Below, in pieces: positions 5,820 to 9,103 of a stretch of DNA of 9,103 nucleotides. This stretch comes from an uncultured Bdellovibrio sp. (GTDB taxonomy: Bacteria; Bdellovibrionota; Bdellovibrionia; Bdellovibrionales; Bdellovibrionaceae), in assembly GCA_937871355.1 (NCBI GenBank), contig CALMPX010000154.1, positions 1 to 9,103 on the forward strand. Reading direction: 5' to 3'. Both the position numbers and the translations under genes were made by a program. Within the stretch, counting starts at the first letter, position 1. The number at the start of each line of letters is the position of its first letter. The notes below the pieces were generated by a model that did not search any database, had not been told where the DNA came from, and was given only the letters and a program-made list of their open reading frames with translations.

Positions 5820-7028
5820 ATGAGACCATTTGTTTTGTTGTTCTTACTCACGCCGTTTTCTTTTGCTTTCAGCTTAGATACAGATCTCCAATCTGGATGG
5901 AATAAACTCATTCATGAAAAGATTTACAACTGTGGGTATTGTCATGGATTTTCTAATCCCGGTTGTAATGGCTTTTTCTGTAAACTTAATTTAAATTCTA
6001 ATGCTTCTGAGTTTAACAAAACCTTATTGAATCGTATCTCGCCAGTCACAATTATTAAGACTGGAGTCACATCAGTATCGATGAATGATCATCATACCTG
6101 CGCTATTATTAACGAAACTTTAAAGTGTTGGGGGCAAAATTATTCTGGAAATTTAGGCGATGGTACTTATACAGATAGTCTCAAGCCTATAACAATTCTT
6201 GATTCAAAAGTAACTTTAGTCACTACAGCCATAAATCGCACTTGTGCTATTGTGAAGGGAGCTGTTCAGTGCTGGGGGGATAATTCTCGAGCACAGCTAG
6301 GAGATGGAACTTTGACGATTCGTACGAAGCCAATCACTGTTATCCCTTCCGGAGCCACCGATATCTCTGGTGATGATTACAATACCTGCGCTGTTGTGGA
6401 AGGATCATTAAAATGCTGGGGAGATAATCTTTTTAAAAAAGGAAGTATGAATAAAAAAGATAAAATCTTAAAACCGACAACAGTTATCTCCTCTGGTGTT
6501 AAAAAAGTCTTTGTAAAGGATGGAAAGGCTTGCGTCATTACAACAAAAAACGCACTCAATTGCTGGGGTGATACGTTTAATGAATTGTTTATTGGAGCCA
6601 CGGAAAAATCGCACAACGATACTCCAACCATGATTATGGACTCGGATGTTTCAGACATATCATTTGAACGTGGAAAAACATGTGCTGTAATCAAAGGATC
6701 ACTTCAATGTTGGGGTGGTGTAGTTTTTAAAGGCAAAGAAGACATCACTCCTCCAAAAACAATCGTCTCATCTGGAGTTACAGCTATTTCAGTTAATACT
6801 TTTCACAGTTGTGCCATTATTACTGGTTCATTGAAGTGCTGGGGAGAAAATTTTTTTGGTGAACTAGGTGACGGAACAAAACAAAAACGAACTGAACCTA
6901 AAACTATAATTTCATCTGGAGTTACAGCTGTCTCAACTGGCAAGACTCATACTTGCGCTATTGTTAACGGCGCACTCAAGTGTTGGGGAACAAATTTTTC
7001 CGGGGAAATTGGGATACCTGCAGAATAA
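5820..7028 (+). CDS. Secreted RCC1-repeat beta-propeller protein with N-terminal CXXCH
   Basis: A 402-residue exported protein. The N-terminus M-R-P-F-V-L-L-F-L-L-T-P-F-S-F-A is a Sec signal cleaved near residue 17-18. A Cys-rich segment follows with C38-G-Y-C41-H42, C49 and C54. C-x-x-C-H is the c-type haem attachment motif, but a disulfide knot is equally possible. Residues 75-402 hold seven RCC1/BLIP-II-like repeats of about 40-52 residues (T-C-A-I...G-x-L-K-C-W-G-x-N...L-G-D-G-T...P...S-G-V-T). They are probably a seven-bladed propeller. Each repeat has two Cys 9-10 residues apart (94/103, 142/151, 190/199, 238/248, 288/297, 331/340, 379/388), so likely one disulfide per blade. Repeats 3-5 have lost L-G-D-G-T. 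No SD precedes the ATG, and the sigma-28 promoter predicts a leaderless mRNA. Such propellers bind proteins; the partner is unknown. Confidence 0.85.
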   Translation: MRPFVLLFLLTPFSFAFSLDTDLQSGWNKLIHEKIYNCGYCHGFSNPGCNGFFCKLNLNSNASEFNKTLLNRISPVTIIKTGVTSVSMNDHHTCAIINETLKCWGQNYSGNLGDGTYTDSLKPITILDSKVTLVTTAINRTCAIVKGAVQCWGDNSRAQLGDGTLTIRTKPITVIPSGATDISGDDYNTCAVVEGSLKCWGDNLFKKGSMNKKDKILKPTTVISSGVKKVFVKDGKACVITTKNALNCWGDTFNELFIGATEKSHNDTPTMIMDSDVSDISFERGKTCAVIKGSLQCWGGVVFKGKEDITPPKTIVSSGVTAISVNTFHSCAIITGSLKCWGENFFGELGDGTKQKRTEPKTIISSGVTAVSTGKTHTCAIVNGALKCWGTNFSGEIGIPAE

Positions 7029-7032
7029 GTTT

Positions 7033-8235
7033 CTACTGCATATCACCGATCATTCCTTGGATACGTTGAATCGCCTGACTCATTCGTTGTGAATCAATCG
7101 CAAAACTTAATCGTAAATAGCCTTCGTGTCCGAACTCTTCGCCGGGCACTGTTGAAACAAAATAATTCTCTAGTAAAATTTTACAAAAATCAGCTGAAGT
7201 TGAAATCGATGTGGTTCCGATTTTCTTACCTAAGGCTTTTTTAATATCCACCCAAAGATAAAAAGCTCCATCAGGTCGAAACACTTTAAATTCTGGAATA
7301 GTCGCGAAACCAGTTAGAGCTGATTCTAAACGCGCTTTTAACATATCATTGGTTTTTTTAATATCGGGTTCTGCGTGGATCAGAGCTTGCTCGGCTGCTG
7401 CTTGCGCGATACTTGAAGGCGCGCCGGTCGCTTGGGAAGCGAAGTCTCCTATGGCTTTCATAATATTTGATGGACCCTGAGCCCAGCCGATTCTCCAGCC
7501 TGTCATAGAATAAGCTTTCGATCCGCCATTAATCACAACCGTGCGGTCTTTTAAATCATGAGCCACTTGCAATAAATGCGGAGCCACATGCAGATCATTA
7601 AACATGAGACGATTATACATATCGTCTTCAATCACACAAACCTGTGGATGACGGCGCAATACATCGGCGATTTGTTTAAGTTCATTTTCACTGTACATAA
7701 ATCCGGTTGGATTTGATGGTGAACAAAATAAAAATATTTTTGTTTTTGCTGTGATGTTTTTCTCTAACATTTCAGCGGACATTTTGAAATGAACGGATTC
7801 ATCACAGAAAATAAGTTTGGGTTTGGCTCCGGCCAGCTCCGCCATCATGGGGTAACTGACCCAATACGGCGTGGGAATAATAACTTCATCACCGTCATTG
7901 CATAAAACTTGAAGAGCGGCAAAAATAGAAAACTTTGCCCCACTGGTGACTACAATGTCGGTGGCCGGATTATAATCTAAACCTAAATCAATTTTTGTGC
8001 GGTTTGAAATAGCTTTGCGTAATTCAATTGTACCTTGAGCGGGAGTGTATTTGGTGTTTCCCGTTTTAATCGCGTTGATGCCCGCTTCAGCGGCTACCGG
8101 GTACGTCGGCCAATCCGGTTCACCGAGCGTCAATGAAATGACATCATGGCCTTGAGCCGAAAGCGCTTTGGCTTTCGCCATCAGAGCGAGTGTCGGTGAA
8201 GATTTTAATTTCTGTGCGCGTGCCGACAACATCAT
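7033..8235 (-). CDS. Class I PLP aminotransferase, aspartate aminotransferase type
   Basis: A full-length (400 residues) fold-type I aminotransferase, transferring an amino group between an amino acid, most likely aspartate, and 2-oxoglutarate in the cytoplasm. Visible family features are L-G-E-P-D at 37-41, P-Y-W near 123-125, S-P-S-N-P-T-G around Asn175, E-D-D-M-Y with Tyr207, the PLP lysine Lys240 in S-K-A-Y-S-M-T-G-W-R-I-G, and Y-L-R-L-S-F-A with Arg375 for the substrate carboxylate. This fits the subgroup often named aspC or aspB, but substrate preference cannot be settled from motifs. The first ATG (8233-8235) overlaps the coaD stop as ATGA. The second ATG (8230-8232) is better spaced from the GAGGGG upstream; either start is coupled to coaD. 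Its stop lies 4 bases from the stop of the convergent RCC1 gene, with no terminator between. Confidence 0.93.
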   Translation of the reverse strand: MMLSARAQKLKSSPTLALMAKAKALSAQGHDVISLTLGEPDWPTYPVAAEAGINAIKTGNTKYTPAQGTIELRKAISNRTKIDLGLDYNPATDIVVTSGAKFSIFAALQVLCNDGDEVIIPTPYWVSYPMMAELAGAKPKLIFCDESVHFKMSAEMLEKNITAKTKIFLFCSPSNPTGFMYSENELKQIADVLRRHPQVCVIEDDMYNRLMFNDLHVAPHLLQVAHDLKDRTVVINGGSKAYSMTGWRIGWAQGPSNIMKAIGDFASQATGAPSSIAQAAAEQALIHAEPDIKKTNDMLKARLESALTGFATIPEFKVFRPDGAFYLWVDIKKALGKKIGTTSISTSADFCKILLENYFVSTVPGEEFGHEGYLRLSFAIDSQRMSQAIQRIQGMIGDMQ

Positions 8236-8723
8236 AACCCCTCATTTGCGGCTAACTTTTTCATGAGAATGGGTTCTAAAAATTCAGGAACTAATCCATT
8301 CAAAGATCCACTATTTCGTGCCATTTCTTTTACGCCACGAGAAGATATGTAATAATATTCAGGCCGAGAAAAAATCATAAATGTTTCTATATCAGGAGCT
8401 AAGCGGTGATTCATATTAGCCAGCGTTCCTTCATATTCAAAATCTGCAACCGCTCTAAGGCCACGAACGATCACTTGAGCTTTTTTAACCTTCATAAATT
8501 CTGTGGTTAAACCGGAATGAATGGCCACTTCGACATTTTGAGCCTGAATAGAATTTCTTACATATTCAGCACGCTCAACCGAAGAAAATAAATATTTTTT
8601 ATCAGAAGAATTTGCAACTAACACAATCACATGATCAAATATCTTCGAGACACGGTTGATAATATCAATATGACCATTGGTAATAGGATCAAAACTTCCG
8701 GGGTAAACTGCAATTTTCGACAT
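8232..8723 (-). CDS. coaD: Phosphopantetheine adenylyltransferase
   Basis: CoaD transfers AMP from ATP to 4'-phosphopantetheine to give dephospho-CoA, the fourth step of coenzyme A synthesis, in the cytoplasm. The 163-residue product has the usual length. It shows the nucleotidyltransferase motif Y-P-G-S-F-D-P-I-T-N-G-H (7-18), R88-G-L-R91, D-F-E-Y-E, M-N-H-R-L-A-P-D-I-E-T and the I-S-S-R-x-V-K-E motif (126-133) typical of the family. I start at ATG 8721-8723 because known CoaD proteins begin just ahead of this strand. A TTG at 8742-8744 would add seven residues with no ribosome site. Neither start has a good SD, and the -10 box close upstream suggests a very short leader. It is the first gene of a two-gene operon with the aminotransferase (ATGA overlap). 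Confidence 0.95.
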   Translation of the reverse strand: MSKIAVYPGSFDPITNGHIDIINRVSKIFDHVIVLVANSSDKKYLFSSVERAEYVRNSIQAQNVEVAIHSGLTTEFMKVKKAQVIVRGLRAVADFEYEGTLANMNHRLAPDIETFMIFSRPEYYYISSRGVKEMARNSGSLNGLVPEFLEPILMKKLAANEGL

Positions 8724-8730
8724 AGTTAAA

Positions 8731-8757
8731 CTTATAATATTCAAGGGCGAGGTTCAA
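8731..8757 (-). promoter_or_regulatory. Candidate coaD promoter
   Basis: On the minus strand TTGAAC (8752-8757) is followed after 15 bases by TATAAG (8731-8736); TATTAT (8734-8739) is an alternative -10. The spacing is short, so confidence is low. It overlaps the divergent -10 at 8733-8738. Confidence 0.35.
8733..8738 (+). promoter_or_regulatory. -10 box for the rightward lipoprotein gene
   Basis: A perfect TATAAT lies 25 bases before the ATG at 8758. There is no good -35 at the usual distance; that position falls inside the coaD start region. Transcription would begin near 8745, just ahead of the GAGG at 8749-8752. Confidence 0.4.
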
Positions 8758-9103
8758 ATGAATAGATTTATACTGGGCGCATTTTTATTGTTATTTTACA
8801 GCTGCGCACACCAAGAGATCGCTAACCTCACCCCACCCGAAGGCACTGACGCTGAAACGGCCGAGTACGTTACAAAAAATACCCTTCGTCGCCTAGCCAA
8901 AGAACCCCCTCAATACAAAATAACTGGCAACTGTGGCGGCTTTCCCAAAATCAATGTTAAAACGGCTCCGGGTTTTTGCGTTGGCCTATTAGATAACGGC
9001 GAGGGCACGGTTATGCCTCGCACTGCCGTTGAAATTGCTCCGGGTCAAATTCTGATGACGGACATGGGGGGATGGGACCCGTCTAACGGAAAACTTTATT
9101 TGC
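8758..9103 (+). CDS. Lipoprotein resembling PQQ-dependent sugar dehydrogenases, 5' part only
   Basis: The frame is open from ATG 8758 to the right edge (115 codons), with GAGG (8749-8752) five bases before the start. The N-terminus M-N-R-F-I-L-G-A-F-L-L-L-F-Y-S-C is a short lipoprotein signal, with Cys16 as the lipidated residue. A polar linker (about 17-50) follows. The segment P-G-F-C-V-G-L, a V-M-P-R-T strand, then P-G-Q-I-L-M-T-D-M-G-G-W and N-G-K-L-Y recalls the first blades of soluble-glucose/sorbosone dehydrogenase-type beta-propellers, which use PQQ to oxidise sugars in the periplasm. The catalytic His and PQQ-binding residues lie beyond the window, so enzyme activity cannot be judged; it could be a non-enzymatic propeller. 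Confidence 0.7.
   Translation, partial: MNRFILGAFLLLFYSCAHQEIANLTPPEGTDAETAEYVTKNTLRRLAKEPPQYKITGNCGGFPKINVKTAPGFCVGLLDNGEGTVMPRTAVEIAPGQILMTDMGGWDPSNGKLYL

Noticed and set aside
5663..5911. Minus-strand frame of 82 codons
   Set aside because: Spans the sigma-28 promoter and the ends of two convincing plus-strand genes; composition looks like noise.
6377..6694. Minus-strand frame of 105 codons
   Set aside because: Antisense to the RCC1 repeats, whose regular Cys and W-G pattern shows the plus strand is coding.

Overview
The window looks like chromosome from a Gram-negative predatory-type bacterium of the Bdellovibrio lineage (Bdellovibrionota). This is an inference from style, not from a marker gene: AT-rich DNA, two lipoproteins with lipoboxes, a secreted RCC1-repeat protein, a large Cys-rich repeat plus VWA surface protein, and many small unrecognised genes beside housekeeping genes (coaD, a class I aminotransferase). 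No tRNA, rRNA, IS element, phage gene or CRISPR array is visible.

Layout. Positions 1-1142 (minus) hold the 5' part of an unrecognised cytoplasmic protein. It is divergent from an unrecognised 187-residue protein (1281-1844, plus) that ends at a strong terminator. The 1958-2727 stretch has two small minus-strand genes. One is a 39-residue membrane peptide with a perfect Shine-Dalgarno (SD) sequence and a structured leader. The other is a 74-residue secreted Cys-rich protein. Two near-identical terminator modules bracket the 74-residue gene. Next comes a 765-residue lipoprotein (2727-5024, minus) with four Ig/PKD-like repeats and a VWA domain. It is divergent from a 181-residue membrane-anchored coiled-coil protein (5216-5761, plus). 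A secreted seven-repeat RCC1 protein (5820-7028, plus) follows, preceded by an excellent match to a sigma-28 (FliA) flagellar promoter. Its end nearly touches the end of a coaD-aminotransferase operon (8723 to 7033, minus). At the right edge a lipoprotein resembling PQQ-dependent sugar dehydrogenases (8758 on, plus) runs out of the window, divergent from coaD across only 34 bp.

How the parts relate. coaD and the aminotransferase overlap by ATGA and must be co-transcribed. The rest are mostly single-gene units with their own promoters and terminators, several encoding envelope or exported proteins. The two points most worth following are the apparent sigma-28-driven, possibly leaderless gene for an exported CXXCH/RCC1 protein, and the 39-residue peptide locus, whose plus-strand terminator hairpin opposite its leader suggests an antisense RNA and possibly a type I toxin-antitoxin arrangement.
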